A stretch of 64,000 nt of DNA from Liolophura sinensis. Its lineage: Eukaryota > Mollusca > Polyplacophora > Chitonida > Chitonidae. The first letter of the stretch is position 1. Every line of letters starts with the position of its first letter. The notes beneath the pieces were generated by a model. The model was not told the DNA's origin. It worked only from the letters and a program-made list of their open reading frames with translations, and did not search any database. Made by a program: the position numbers and the translations under genes. The stretch is taken from contig NC_088297.1 of assembly GCF_032854445.1 (NCBI RefSeq), forward strand, positions 21,465,127-21,529,126, written 5' to 3'. This document shows, piece after piece, positions 28,528 through 40,239 of the stretch.

Positions 28528-29087
28528 AGAACTTTAATGGCGATATTCAATCCATAGCATTCATGTAGTCTTGCATGAATTTTGTTGGATATTCCTTGGC
28601 GCTCATCAATATGACATTTATACCTAGCATACACTGCAGGTGAAATATGTGAGAATCTCAATGCTTCACTTGTAGGAAAGTTTGTAAGTTGCTTGCGAAA
28701 GGTCAGGAGTTCACCAGATACTCCGGTTTCAACCATCCATAAAATTAACTAATGTCATATATGAAGTGAAAGTGAGCAAGTGAAATATTCTCGAGTACGC
28801 AAATCATCTGAGTACATCAATCAATAAGTAAAACGTACAACAAAAAGTTGTTAGTACGTATGTATTTGTATATCAAAGTTTCAGTGTTTTGTGTGTGTTT
28901 ACCAGTCATGCTTGAGTCATCAACATCAACTGTGTGGTGTATTTCTTCATTGGTTTTATGTTCCTGATGTATTCACAGTTTGTTAAAGAAAATAAACCTG
29001 TAAATAGCCGTAGAGTTGCGTCTTCAGAAGTTTGTATGTCTAGACCTTAAGGGGCGAGTCTGCTACTGTATGATGTTAATGTACTAG

Positions 29088-29310
29088 AGGCCGATTCCAC
29101 TAAGCCATTTCGGATGTAAGTCAAAATTAAAAACATATTTTTAGAGCTTATTTTTGGGACCAAGAAAATTACCATTTAGACCACCTCATAAACGTCATTT
29201 TAAGATAAATTTATCAACATTTTAACTCAAAGCAGCAAAAATTAGGCACTGTGGATGAGATTTTAAATGTTGACATGTCAGAAACTGCTTTGTGGAATTG
29301 TCCACAAAGT
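29088..29310. mobile_element. Diverged MITE, M3-like
   Basis: CCGATTCCACTAAGCCATTT at the left and AACTGCTTTGTGGAATTGTC at the right form inverted ends similar to M3. The interior has TTTTTAGAGCTTATTTTTGG, as in M3. Confidence 0.55.
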
Positions 29311-29329
29311 TTTGCCAAGTAAACTTGTT

Positions 29330-29810
29330 TTGCTCATGATTTATGTTTTCTTTGCCTAATTGAGCTCGGTTTTCGTTGCCAAAATGGGCCAGATTTTGGT
29401 TGTCCAAATGGGCCAGGCTTTTGTTGTCCAATTAGACATGCTTTGTTGCCCAATGGATGAGCCAGGTTTTGTTTCCCAATTACATGTAACTGTGTTTAGT
29501 TTTTGTTGTTCAGTGAGCTAGGTTTTGGTGTTCAGTGCGCCGAGTTTTGTTGACCGAAGAATGAGCCAGGCTTTTGTTGTCCATTTGAGCCATGCTTTGT
29601 TGCCCAATGGATGAGCCAGGTTTTGTTTCCCAATTACATGTAGCTGTGTTTAATTTTTGTTGTTCAGTGAGCTAAGTTTTGGTGTTCAATGCGCCGAGTT
29701 TTGTTGCCCAGTGAACGAACTAGATTTTGTTGTCCGATGACTCACGTTTTGTTTTCCAGTGGCCTAGGTTTTGTTGTCCAGTGAGCTGGGGTTTGTCGGC
29801 CAATGAATGA
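29330..29810 (+). repeat. Diverged edge of the 26-bp array, with a roughly 165-bp duplication
   Basis: Loose units of GCCAGGTTTTGTTGTCCAAT type. The segment about 29,430-29,550 (TTGCCCAATGGATGAGCCAG ... CAATTACATGTAACTGTGTT) recurs at about 29,595-29,705. Confidence 0.8.
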
Positions 29811-32320
29811 ACAAGGTTTTGTTGGCCAATGAGTGAACCAGGTTTTGCTGCACAATGAATGAACCAGGTTTTGCTGGAGAACGAATGAACCAGGTTTTGA
29901 TGGACAATGAATGAACCAGGTTTTGTTGGCCAATAAATGAACCAGGTTTTGTTGGCCAATGAATGAACCAGGTTTTGTTGGCCAATGAATGAACCAGGTT
30001 TTGTTGGCCAATGAATGAAGCAGATTTTGTTGGCCAATGAATGAAACAGGTTTTGTTGGCCAATGAATAAAGCAGGTTTTGATGGACAACGAATGAACCA
30101 GGTTTTGCTGGACAATGAATATACCAGGTTTGGCTGGACAACGAATGAACCAGGTTTTGTTGGCCAATGAATGAACCAGGTTTTGTTGGTCAATGAATGA
30201 AGCAAGTTTTGCTGGACAATAATGAATCAGGTTTTGATGGACAATGAATGAAGCAAGTTTTGTTGGACAATGAATGAAGCAGGTTTTGATGGAGAATGAA
30301 TGAACCAGATTTTGTTGGACAATGAATGAACCAGGTTTTGCTGGACAATGAATGAAGCAGGTTTTGCTGGACAATAATGAAGCAGGTTTTGCTGGACAAT
30401 GAATGAACCAGGTTTTGCTGGACAACGAATGAACAAGGTTTGCTGGACAGTGAATGAACCAGGTTTTGATGCACAGTGAATGAACCAGGTTTTGTAGGAC
30501 TGAATGAAGCAGGTTTTGCTGGACAATGAATGAACCAGGTTTTATTGGCTAATGAATGAACCAGGTTTTGCTGGACAATGAATGAACCAGGTTTAGCTGG
30601 ACAACGAATGAACCAGATTTTGTTGGCCAATGAATAAACCAGGTTATGCTGCACAATGAATGAACCAGGTTTTGTTGGCCAATGAATGAAGCAGGTTTTG
30701 CTGGACAATGAATGAACCAGGTTTTGTTGGACAGTGAATGAAGCAGGTTTTGCTGGACAATAATGAACCAGGTTTTGCTGGACAACGAATGAACCAGATT
30801 TTGTTGGCCAGTGAATGAAGCAGGTTTTGCTGGACAATGAATGAAGCAGGTTTTGATGGAGAATGAATGAACCAGGTTTTGATGGACAATGAGTGAACCA
30901 GGTTTTGCTGGACAATGAATGAACCAGGTTTTGATGGACAATGAATGAACCAGGTTTTGTTCGCCAATGAATGAACCAGGTTTTGATGCACAATGAATGA
31001 ACCAGGTTTTGATGCAACAATGAATGAACAAGGTTATGCTGCACAATGAATGAACCGCTCACTTGGCGTTCAGCATGAAGGGTATAGTGCAACGGCTGGT
31101 TGACCCTTATCAGTATAATGGCTCGGGCGGGGAGGCTTACTTGCCTTCGATAAGGAGTCTCAGTGAAGCAGCACTAGATAAGACCGGTGGAAATCCGCCC
31201 TGCAACAAGTAGGCACATTACATGCATTCTAAGGATTCCTTCGTCATCATATGACTGAAAAATGGTTAGGTACGACGTTAAACCCCAAGCACTCACTCAC
31301 TCCAATGAATGAACCAGGTTTTGATGGGCAATGAATGAACCAAGTTTTGATGGACAACGAATGAACTAGGTTTTGTTGAACAATGAATGAACCAGGGTTT
31401 GTTGGACAATGAATGAACCAGGTTTTGATGGACAATGAATGAACCAGGTTTTGATGGACAATGAATGAACCAGGTTTTGAAGGACAATGAATGAACCAGT
31501 TTTTGATGGACAATGAATGAACCAGGTTTTGATGCACAATGAATGAACCAGGTTTTGTGGGCCAGTGAATAAAGCAGTTTTTGTTGGCCAATGAATGGAC
31601 CAGGTTTTGATGCACAATGAATGAACCAGGTTATGCTGCACAATGAATGAACCAGGTTTTGATGGACAATGAATGGACCAGGTTTTGATGGACAATGAAT
31701 GAACCAGGTTTTGATGGACAATGAATGAACCAGGTTTTGCTGGACAATGAATGAACCAGGTTTTGATGGACAATGAATGAACCAGGTTTTGATGGACAAT
31801 GAATGAACCAGGTTATGCTGCACAATGAATGGACCAGGTTTTGATGGACAATGAATGAACCAGGTTTTGATGGACAATGAATGAACCAGGTTTTGCTGCA
31901 CAATGAATGAACCAGGTTTTATTGGCCAATGAATGAATCAGGTTTTGATGGACAATGAATGAACCAGGTTTTGTGGGCCAGTGAATAAACCAGTTTTTGT
32001 TGGCCAATGAATGAACCAGGTTTTGATGCACAATGAATGAACAAGGTTTTGATGCAACAATGAATGAACCGGGTTTTGTTGGCCAATGAATAAACCATGT
32101 TTTGTTGGCCAATGAATGAACGAGGTTTTGTTGGACAGTGAATGAACGAGGTTTTGTTGGCCAATGAATGAACGAGGTTTTGTTGGCCAATGAATAAACC
32201 ATGTTTTGTTGGCCAATGAGTGAACTAGGTTTTGTTGGAAAATGAATGAACCAGGGTTTACTGCACAATGAATGAAGCAGGTTTTGCTGGACAACGAATG
32301 AGCCAGGTTTTTTGTCTGGT
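29811..32320 (+). repeat. 26-bp minisatellite of about 2.5 kb
   Basis: Roughly 85-90 copies of AATGAATGAACCAGGTTTTG plus ATGGAC, GTTGGC or CTGGAC. Unit variants cluster, and 20-odd-copy blocks look alike, which suggests expansion in larger segments. It is interrupted at 31,057-31,303 by a SINE. Minus-strand ORFs here (up to 300 codons) are repeat by-products: 26 is not a multiple of three, so one unit is read in all three frames in turn. Confidence 0.97.
31057..31303 (+). mobile_element. SINE family B inserted in the 26-bp array, 5'-truncated
   Basis: Starts GCTCACTTGGCGTTCAGCAT, has GTGGAAATCCGCCCTGCAAC and ATATGACTGAAAAATGGTTA, and ends GACGTTAAACCCCAAGCACT then CACTCACTCC. AATGAATGAACC flanks both sides but is also the array unit, so a target-site duplication cannot be proven. 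Confidence 0.88.
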
Positions 32321-32537
32321 GAGCCAGGATTTGTTGTCCAGTTACCAAGGTTTTGTTGTACATTGAGCTGGGTTTTGTTGGCCAATTTACTGGACAATGG
32401 GCCAGGTAACAAGTGGTTGACGAGGCTTGTGTGGCCGATTAATATTCACTTAAGATCACTTGTCCTCCATCACTGTAATCTGGGACTAACACATAACAGA
32501 TTATATTAGTCCCAGGTGTAATGTGTATATCTGCACG

Positions 32538-32655
32538 TTGTAAGTGGGAAAGTTTGTGAGTAACGTTTTAACCCACCGGTTGTCTGGTTTCCTTCGCCCA
32601 TTAAGCTGACTGTCAATCGTCAATGTGAAAAATTCCTGAATATGGCCTTTAACAG
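32538..32655 (+). mobile_element. SINE family A fragment, diverged
   Basis: GTAAGTGGGAAAGTTTGTGA, GTTTCCTTCGCCCATTAAGC and AATTCCTGAATATGGCCTTT resemble the 3' half of family A. Confidence 0.45.
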
Positions 32656-33529
32656 CGTCAAATACATATCAGCTAGATTTTGATGTTCAATGAATAGGCC
32701 AGGTTGTGTTGTCCCAATGAATGCGAAGTTAATCCAGATTCTCGGATTACAATGCTGGACTCTGTTCCGTATAAAAGAAAAACAGCAGATGGAGAAAAAT
32801 CGGAGCGGGGTAAGTCAGTGTGCTACTTGGCGAATTATTCACAGGTAACCCGTGAAATACCGGTACGGTCTGTTGTCAATTTACCCCAATTAGAGTTTTG
32901 GTCTTCATGTTAAATGTTCATGTCACATAGTGGCAAATTACACGCCCCTACCACCATGGCTTAAGCAGAATTAGGTAAGAAGAAATGGAGTGATGATAGT
33001 AGCAATTTATCGGATGTCACTGGTATAAAATTACCCAAAATGCTGTGCGCCATCACATTTTATATGCAATCACATTAAAGCAGTGCATAGGGGCCAGATC
33101 TCGGGGATTCTCAGAGAACCAGTAAAAAAATTAGTTATGCAAGAATACAACATAAAAGACATAAAAAGATATAAAAGTGATAATTGCCAAATGATGACAC
33201 ACATTATGCCGATATTAAGTCCGACCTCTTGTCAATTTGCCCCAGTTCGGATCAATGATGCCTAGATAATTTTGTTTCCCATTCAGGTGAAGATAATTAG
33301 CTGTAAACTTGTCGTACCCAAGACTAAGGTAAGCTATCGACATGGAAATTAAAATCTAACGCTTGTAGATGCATGAAAAAGCTCATAGTTAGGCCTTACA
33401 ACATGACGATGGTATTAACGTGTAATGTACTGAAGCACCCCAGCGAGGTTAGTGTTGACATGTGGATTACGTCTCCAAATAGACTGTTATGGATGGGCTT
33501 ACAGTAACTGGAGCTGGTCTAATTTGGGT
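32656..33529. other. No gene supported
   Basis: A short open stretch from ATG 32,752 (MLDSVPYKRKTADGEKSER) runs into GTAAGT, so a small first exon is conceivable, but I found no partner exon. The ORF at 33,083-33,265 shows no domain. Confidence 0.3.
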
Positions 33530-33750
33530 CGACTCAAGAGCCTCTCACCAATGCGGTCGCCGTGACATCAAGTTCATCTCATGCTGACTTTTTCTCCTGC
33601 CGTACCTCGGAGGGTCTTACAGCAACCTGCGGATGGTCGTGTGTTTTCCCCGGGCTCTGTCAGGTTTCTTCCCACCATAATGCTGGCCGCCATCGTATAA
33701 GTGAAATATTCTACGGCGTAAAATACCAATCAATTATGTCAAATAAATTA
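33530..33750 (+). mobile_element. SINE family A copy
   Basis: AGCCTCTCACCAATGCGGTC, GCCGTGACATCAAGTTCATC, GCGGATGGTCGTGTGTTTTC and TAATGCTGGCCGCCATCGTA in family A order; head missing. Confidence 0.85.
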
Positions 33751-34997
33751 TATTCGAGTCAGTTAGTGCATTGTAGGATTGCTCTATATCTATCAGGGCT
33801 TGAATAGTACCGTCATTGAAAACTCATTGGTTGAAGAGACCAGACATGGTTTGAATTTTATACCGTTGCAATATATTTAACGAAGTTTCTGTTAAAAAAA
33901 ATTTGTTTTTTTTTTTTGTTGTATAAAATAATAACATAAATAGATTATGGGTTATAAGTAGTGGTAATTAATAGCGTTCAGTCATAACTTATCATCTGAA
34001 CATCAAAAGCCACCGCGACCCATTTTCGGAAGAGTGTGAAGAGGGAAAGGAAACGAATATAGCGATCCGGTCTCGTCTTTTCTTAGACATAGTACCATAC
34101 CCCCAAAAAACTACACTACACTGTTTCCGGAATTTAAATCGACAGCAATATAATTAACTAGCGCAGTAGATCGGTCCGGAAAACGTCCTAAATAGATTTA
34201 GACCACCGCAACTCTACCTTTAGCGACCATTTCATTTTCTGTTGTAAGTCAAAGTGTCAAATCCTGACTTAATCTTTTCTGTTACATTAAAAACGATCTT
34301 GTGAAACAAGATTCGTTACATGTATTCTTTTGATCTTGACATTTACCGTGAAATCGTCAGCCTAAGTTTAGAATTCCAATGTTTGTTGGGGGAAAAAAAC
34401 ATAGTAGTATGTTAGATCAATCAGCTGTCTACTTATGAGCTATTTTAACAGGATATCCAACTTCTTCTGTATACTATATTGTAAGTAAGACTTACTTTAA
34501 CACAGGTGCATTTATCAGGCCAGTTACTCTATAAAAACGATTGTGTATACGTTTGCATCTCCACATTGACGCGCATCAGCTGTACACACACGTCACTTTG
34601 GATGTGTTCTATGAATTACACAGTCTGAGTACTGCTGCGGGTATTTTTCCGTATCTTACAGTAAATGGTATCCGTCACAAGCCCAATGTTCTAATGTCAA
34701 ATTAGTACTCGCCCGACTATTTTTGCCAGGTGAACACTAAACATGGTGAATACTTTTACAATGCAAACACTCCATATGCTTGATGAGAATGAAACTGCAG
34801 TTGGAATATGACGTAGAAACTGAGAATTTTTTTTGTTTTTTTCTTTGTTGGTTTGTTTACTCTTTCGCATATCCTATTTCCACACACACATGAACTAAGG
34901 AAGTTATTGCCCGTGTGACCTCACATTTCCAGTTTCTGAATACCTTCAAAAATGATTATTGCATAAGGGCGCTCCGCCCCAAAAATTAATCTGTTAA
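33751..34997. other. No gene seen
   Basis: AT-rich sequence with homopolymer runs (33,893-33,920, 34,826-34,848) and no open frame of note. Confidence 0.5.
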
Positions 34998-35470
34998 AGG
35001 AAGACCTCTAAAAATCTAAGTAGACATCACTAAATAGACCACTTAAAACTATACATAAACATACTTTCATTTATTTCTTTATAGATTTTTGTGAAAAGAG
35101 TTTAAGATGCTCAAACATTTAAATTCCGAGGTGGGCTTTATGGGCCATACTATCAGAGGTTTGGATCTTAGACGTCCAATAAAGTTTGTCCAGCTCATAT
35201 CACGATACTGAATGTCGGACTTACTCTTTTTACCCGAGAGCAAAAGATTACTGAAATAATGTTCCCAACAATTCCTTCTGGTGAAGATCAGGTAAAAAGG
35301 TGATGTAACGCCAGAGTTCCTAGATACCGTCACTATGGACAATAAGGCCCACCATAGTATTTAAATATTTGAATGCCTTTCACACTCTTAAAAAAAATGA
35401 AAATATTTTTACGCATAGTTTTCGGTTGTCTGTATGATGAACCTCACGACATATTTTAGCTTTTTTTGAC
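34998..35470 (+). repeat. Dispersed repeat D1, copy 2
   Basis: Colinear with 24,957-25,435, with many substitutions and small indels, so an old pair. Confidence 0.85.
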
Positions 35471-35999
35471 TTTAATTTTAACCGAAAGCCTGTTTTAGTG
35501 ATGCTCAAAGTAAGACTGTATTTAAATAGGTTTTATCTGTGGCTAGATTTTCAACTTCATTTAGCTTCAATAGTTTACGTTGAGGTAACCTTTAAAAATG
35601 TAACTAAAACTAGATTCTACATTTAATTGAAGCGGGCATCTGTGTGTACTATTAGGAACACCTTGTGTAGAATCATGTTGTAGAGAGGTTGACCCGGCGT
35701 TGTTGTTGAAGCGGCCATATGAGTTAATCTTTCCCCGATCATATCTTGATTTGAGCTCTTTCTTGAAGGCATCGCACAAAATTATGAAATCACAGTCACA
35801 GCAGTAGTGTAAATAAGCACTTGAATAGTAGATTAGAGTCGGATAGCGCAGTAGACGAAAACAGACTGCAGCCTGCTTAGGAACGTACCATTACCGGAAG
35901 TCAAAAATGTGGCGCAATAGGTCGGTTGAGGATGTCAGTCAGCCGTTTTTTTAGGTATACAGAGTAAAGCGGGGTTGTGTCCATTCCACTTCCTCCTCT

Positions 36000-36110
36000 T
36001 CCAATGTTAGCTCGAATATAGGTGATGGTGTTGGGTGGGTGGGTGTATGTGTTGGGTGGGTGGGTGGATGTGTTGGGTGGTGGGGCTGAGTGTACAGTCC
36101 GTGAAACTTT
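36000..36110 (+). repeat. GTGGGTGG-rich minisatellite
   Basis: GTGTTGGGTGGGTGGGTG units repeated three to four times; G-rich on the + strand. Confidence 0.8.
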
Positions 36111-36242
36111 CCAGTAAAGTTACAAAATCAGGCCTACCAAGTAAGACAAAGTAGGCCTACATGTAGGAGTAAATATAGAGTATAGCAATAACGACAGAGG
36201 CGATTTAAATGTACTGTACATTGTTGTACAGTTTTTCATTTT

Positions 36243-36475
36243 TTTTTTCTTTACACCGTACTCAAGGATATTTCACTTATGCGACGGGGGGAAATCGGAC
36301 TTAGCCCGGGTGAAAAACCCTCGACCATCTGCAAGTTATTTGCAGATCTTCCCACGTCCAAGAGGACACCAGCATAAGCTGGACTTGAACTCACAGCCAG
36401 CGTATTGGTGATAGGCTCCTCGGTCATTGAGCCTCGCTAGCGTGATAACCACCTCGGTCACGGATGGCCCCTTGA
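36243..36475 (-). mobile_element. SINE family A, near full length
   Basis: Reverse complement of family A: ACACCGTACTCAAGGATATT, TCACTTATGCGACGG, CGACCATCTGCAAGTTATTT, AGCTGGACTTGAACTCACAG and the head ACCACCTCGGTCACGGATGG. Confidence 0.85.
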
Positions 36476-36812
36476 CCAGAAGATGTAAAGTCAGGCCTAC
36501 GGACCAGAATAAAAAATGTTGGAATCTTTAGTCCTTAAACAACCGTTTTGAATTTGAGATTCAATGACAAGTACAAAGCCGGTCCACATGACAGTACGGA
36601 ACGAATCGTTTCTTCTCAGACATTGCAGTACATGTGTACATCATGTGTGTTTTACGACCACACGTGCAACGAGAATTGTGATGTCATAAAAAGGACAAAT
36701 GAGTTCACAGCTTCGGACCGTCTTGATACAGGCGGGAAGGAGGTTTTTTCCTGCCTGAGACAAAATACTCCGCTTTTCATTGGACAACAACTGTCACGCG
36801 GGGTGCATGCAG

Positions 36813-36854
36813 TGACGTCACAACGTCAAGCGCTAACGTTCCCTGATGACGTCA
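36813..36854 (+). promoter_or_regulatory. Two CRE palindromes upstream of the two-exon gene
   Basis: TGACGTCA occurs at 36,813-36,820 and 36,847-36,854, with TGACGTAT at 36,863-36,870. These are perfect CREB/ATF consensus sites within 145 bp of the ATG at 36,954. TATA-less CRE promoters are common in animals. Function is inferred from sequence and position. Confidence 0.6.
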
Positions 36855-36953
36855 GGTCTTTGTGACGTATATCGTTAAAGGCCATCTCATATAGGTACAC
36901 ATCTTGCAACTGCAAGGAATAGGCCTATAGCCTGACGTATTTGGGACCAAAAA

Positions 36954-37070
36954 ATGAGCAAAATGACAGACACCAAAGTTGAGAGGCAAAGTAAAACTGA
37001 ATCTTGGGCCAAAATAGGGGACAACAACAACGACACTGAACCTCTATTGGATTATGAGGATTACTTCCAG
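36954..37070 (+). CDS. Exon 1 of the unknown basic protein
   Basis: Starts at an ATG in A-rich context (CCAAAAAATGAGC). A second ATG three codons on is an alternative start. Ends YEDYFQ at a GTAGGA donor. Confidence 0.7.
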
Positions 37071-38472
37071 GTAGGAACTCATTTTCTCTCATTGAAAACT
37101 GATAGCTCAAGATCATGGAGACATTTTAGGTTGACAATATCCGTTGATCTCAAATCAGTTTCTTTGGTCATACCCTTATTATTTCTTAATTGGTGTTGAC
37201 CAGCTAAGGCTGAGTCTCACACGACAGTCCTATTTGCTAGAAACCTTACAAAACAAAAATTGTCAAAGTTTTTCATAGAAGTCACCCAAGAGACATATTT
37301 GTAAACCCCAAAAGAACTGAAACTATCAGGAATGTGGCGTCTTCATTCGATGGTGCTGTGCGCTACTAAAAACATTATTGATGTGAAGCTTATGGCTGAT
37401 GGCCGTGGAACAATTAGCTAACGTGTCTTAATTTTCTTTCATCAGTGAAGATAAGCAGTCCTGTTAACGGACAAATGTCCCTAACAAAGCCCTGTAGGCC
37501 TATAGAACAGTAATGCAGGACCACGTAAACCTTTCTGGTACTGTTTTGCCCACCGGTGGCCAGTTTGTTTCAGATGTCGTAGTTTAATGAAGTTATGACC
37601 AGAGCTTATGGCCAAAATGAACTAGTTTTTACATTTGATAATAATGGTATAGTCATAACAGGGCTTCTTACCTAAAACTGTAAAAAGCAAACGGTATTTC
37701 CAGGGGCGAATACATCTGCAAAAATGGCAGTCTGGAAATATGCTCCATACGATACGACATTGGCTGATATAACTTGCAAATCTTATTTTCATTTAAACCA
37801 TTGACTTTCTCTAGGCTCTGTAAGGTTTGTTCCACTCACAATGCTGACTTCCGTCCTGGAGTGCGATTAAACACACCAGTCAAAATATTAATCTATCAGT
37901 TAAACTATCATATTTCCTTTCTCATTTATACCATTGAAAATTGTATTCCTCTAAATCATTTCCATCCAAATCTTACACAATTTCAAACACACCTTTAGAA
38001 TTTTTTTCTTCAATTCATACAGGATAAATCCCCACACCGGCATTCCAAGAAAGGGAAGACAGCCAATAACAATGCTAATGGAAAACGGCCAAAGAAGTTG
38101 TCCCTGTCAGATCAGATTGCCTCGCAGTTGTCAAATATCAGAGCCGCCATGTCAAGCAGGCCCAAAACTGCTGACTTCCGCCAAGAGGCTTGTGAAACGG
38201 TGCAACGCAATCGCCGCAAAAATAGAGACGACATTCTCACCAGGAGGAGAAGAGAAGCTAGTGAGGCACAGCTCCAGCACTCGACAGGGTTTCCAGTCGG
38301 GGAAACTGATCCCACGATGTATGACCTCATCTGGAGGTTCAAACAGCTGAATGTGGTAGAAGTCGGTTTCTCACAGCAATGGCGATTGACGCATGACAGG
38401 AAGCGAGTGGCGCCCTCTGTCGACTATGTTCCTCACTACCCCATCACAGAGATCAAGCGACAGAGATTGTAA
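36954..38472 (+). CDS. Two-exon gene for a 188-residue basic protein, function unknown
   Basis: Gene-span entry. Exon 1 is 36,954-37,070 (ATG to TTCCAG|GTAGGA, 39 codons, phase 0). Exon 2 is 38,023-38,472 (TTCATACAG|GATAAA, 149 codons plus TAA/TGA-type stop TAA). The 188-residue product has a polar, acidic-leaning N terminus (MSKMTDTKVERQSK, then NNNDTEPLLDYEDYF) and a Lys/Arg/Asn stretch (HSKKGKTANNNANGKRPKKL). A predicted helix (SDQIASQLSNIRAAM), a strongly basic segment (RNRRKNRDDILTRRRREASE) and a compact C terminus (TMYDLIWRFKQLNVVEVGFS ... ITEIKRQRL) follow. Nothing suggests a membrane or secreted protein; it looks nuclear. The RRRRE patch faintly recalls importin-beta-binding segments, which I would not press. 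I do not recognise the family. Reality of the gene rests on the matching splice phase, the CRE promoter and the AATAAA downstream. Confidence 0.75.
38023..38472 (+). CDS. Exon 2 of the unknown basic protein
   Basis: A pyrimidine-rich acceptor (TTTTTTTCTTCAATTCATAC then AG) opens the exon at DKSPHRHSKKGK. The frame stays open to the stop at 38,470-38,472. The composition is more GC-rich than the flanks, as expected for coding sequence. Confidence 0.78.
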   Translation, partial: DKSPHRHSKKGKTANNNANGKRPKKLSLSDQIASQLSNIRAAMSSRPKTADFRQEACETVQRNRRKNRDDILTRRRREASEAQLQHSTGFPVGETDPTMYDLIWRFKQLNVVEVGFSQQWRLTHDRKRVAPSVDYVPHYPITEIKRQRL

Positions 38473-38781
38473 TTTTGATGTCAAAGTGACTCCGCCAAGA
38501 ATTCTAACTATGAGTCAAATATGTCTGAACTCTCGAAGTAATGTTTCTTTCAGGAAAAATCTGTTGTGGTTTGTTAAACTGCGACTTCACCGATAGGAGG
38601 GCACAACACGCGCGAGCTCCACAGACTGCAGAAACAAATCAAGGCAAACGAAGAATACCTCATTTGTATGGTAGTGTGAACACAAACATCGCTGTTCAGG
38701 CCATTCTGTTAGGTTGCGTTTACGACCTTGGGAACTTTGTGCAGATTATCGGCAATATATCCACAACTATGTTGAATGTAC

Positions 38782-38787
38782 AATAAA
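38782..38787 (+). terminator. Poly(A) signal of the two-exon gene
   Basis: AATAAA about 310 bp after the stop; another AATAAA is at 38,861-38,866. Confidence 0.6.
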
Positions 38788-39149
38788 GAACTACACAACT
38801 TTTATATTATTATTTTCCTCCAAAAACCTACTGCTACGAATACCATTGTATCCGTGTGTTAATAAAGAATTTCAAATTAACCTCTTATTTAATATCTCAT
38901 GTTCTGCTATTTTCACAAATAAACATTGACGTGTTACCATGCAAAATGCCGTGCTTGACCGCTTCCATTGTTTTACATATAGTCTTTACCATGCGCTGCT
39001 TTCTACATTCGCGTTACATCAAGAAAAATGTCAAATACGAAAATGCAACGGTCTTCTTAGGGCTCATTGCAGTCGGAAGTTTTCTTTTTTAAAGGTTTTT
39101 TTTTTTAACTTTTTATTTTGTTTTTTATTTTTTCGAAAATGCTGTTTCC

Positions 39150-39222
39150 CCCGGGTTCTTCCCCGTTTCGTCGTCGTATAAGTGAAAAATTCTTGAGTAC
39201 GGCGTCATACACCAATCAAATA
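39150..39222 (+). mobile_element. SINE family A tail fragment
   Basis: GTCGTCGTATAAGTGAAAAA, TTCTTGAGTACGGCGTCATA and CACCAATCAAATAA. Confidence 0.75.
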
Positions 39223-39800
39223 ACTAGAGCTATCTGCAGTAAAAATGTTGCTCAATATGTCTTTGATGAGAACGATAGTTCGAAACTGCAGTTGGAATAA
39301 ATCGATGTAGAAATTTTAGAAGATTTCCTTTGTTTTTTCTCCACTATTATATATACTCAACTATTTGGTGTATAGTGCGGTACTATCTATGCAGTCACAT
39401 GGTAAGGAACGCCCTTAAGCGTCTAATCTGAAGGCACATTACAAATTACGCCACTGTGGCTTTTTATCGATGGTGTATATTTTTTACTCACCTAAACAGG
39501 AACCAACCAGACGGATGCAATCTGACTTCATCTCTCTTATCTGTTTCTCTCAAAATAATTAGTCAAGTATTTTTATCGTCCTCGTTTCTAAGAGATAATC
39601 TCTGTTTTCTAACACGTAACTCTATATACCAGAGCCAGTAATTCGCTACTTTACATACAAACCCTGACATATATAACGGCCATTTTCTTTCTTAACCTTG
39701 ATTTAGAATTGCATCAAAACGGTTTCGTTCAGTTCATGTAATGAGAGTGCTGATGAGCATACCTGACTGATGATATATATTGTCGGTTTCTCCTTGTGGC

Positions 39801-40092
39801 GACCGGCCCCGAGAGCACAGTTGGTAGAACGCCCGCTTCGGGAGCGGTAGAAACTTGGTCAATCCTGGGTCGAGTCACACCTAAGACCTTAAAAGAGGAA
39901 GTTGTAACTTCCTCTCTTGGCATTCAGCATGAGAGGGATAGTGCAACGACTAGTTGACCTGTATCAGTATAATATCTCGGGCGGGGCAGCTTACTTGCTG
40001 TCTCAAGTCGTCTCAGTGAACAAGAAAGGATTCCTTCGTCACATGACTGAAAAATTGTTAAGTACGACGTTAAACCCAAGTACTCATTCTCC
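39801..40092 (+). mobile_element. SINE family B, near full length
   Basis: Head GAGAGCACAGTTGGTAGAAC (box A), GTCAATCCTGGGTCGAGTCA (box B region), body GGCATTCAGCATGAGAGGGA, tail CACATGACTGAAAAATTGTT and AAGTACGACGTTAAACCCAA. The best head in family B here. Confidence 0.9.
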
Positions 40093-40119
40093 TTATAGCG
40101 CGATCAAGGCTAATACTCT

Positions 40120-40120
<1 letters not shown>

Positions 40121-40173
<53 letters not shown>
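40121..40173. repeat. (TA)n microsatellite
   Basis: Pure TA run of about 53 bp. Confidence 0.98.
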
Positions 40174-40177
<4 letters not shown>

Positions 40178-40239
40178 CGAGTTTATGAACGATCCACTAC
40201 TAAGAAACTGCACGGTCTCCTCTAATTATAGAGATTTTG

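Noticed and set aside
29720-32412. Minus-strand ORFs with NLVHSL / KTWFIHCPSKPGSF repeats
   Set aside because: These are the 26-bp array read in rotating frames. There is no start context, splice structure or domain.
32752-32813. Possible small first exon ending at GTAAGT
   Set aside because: No partner exon, promoter or domain was found.
36548-36865. 105-codon ORF upstream of the two-exon gene
   Set aside because: It overlaps the CRE-rich promoter region and shows no domain. Likely chance.
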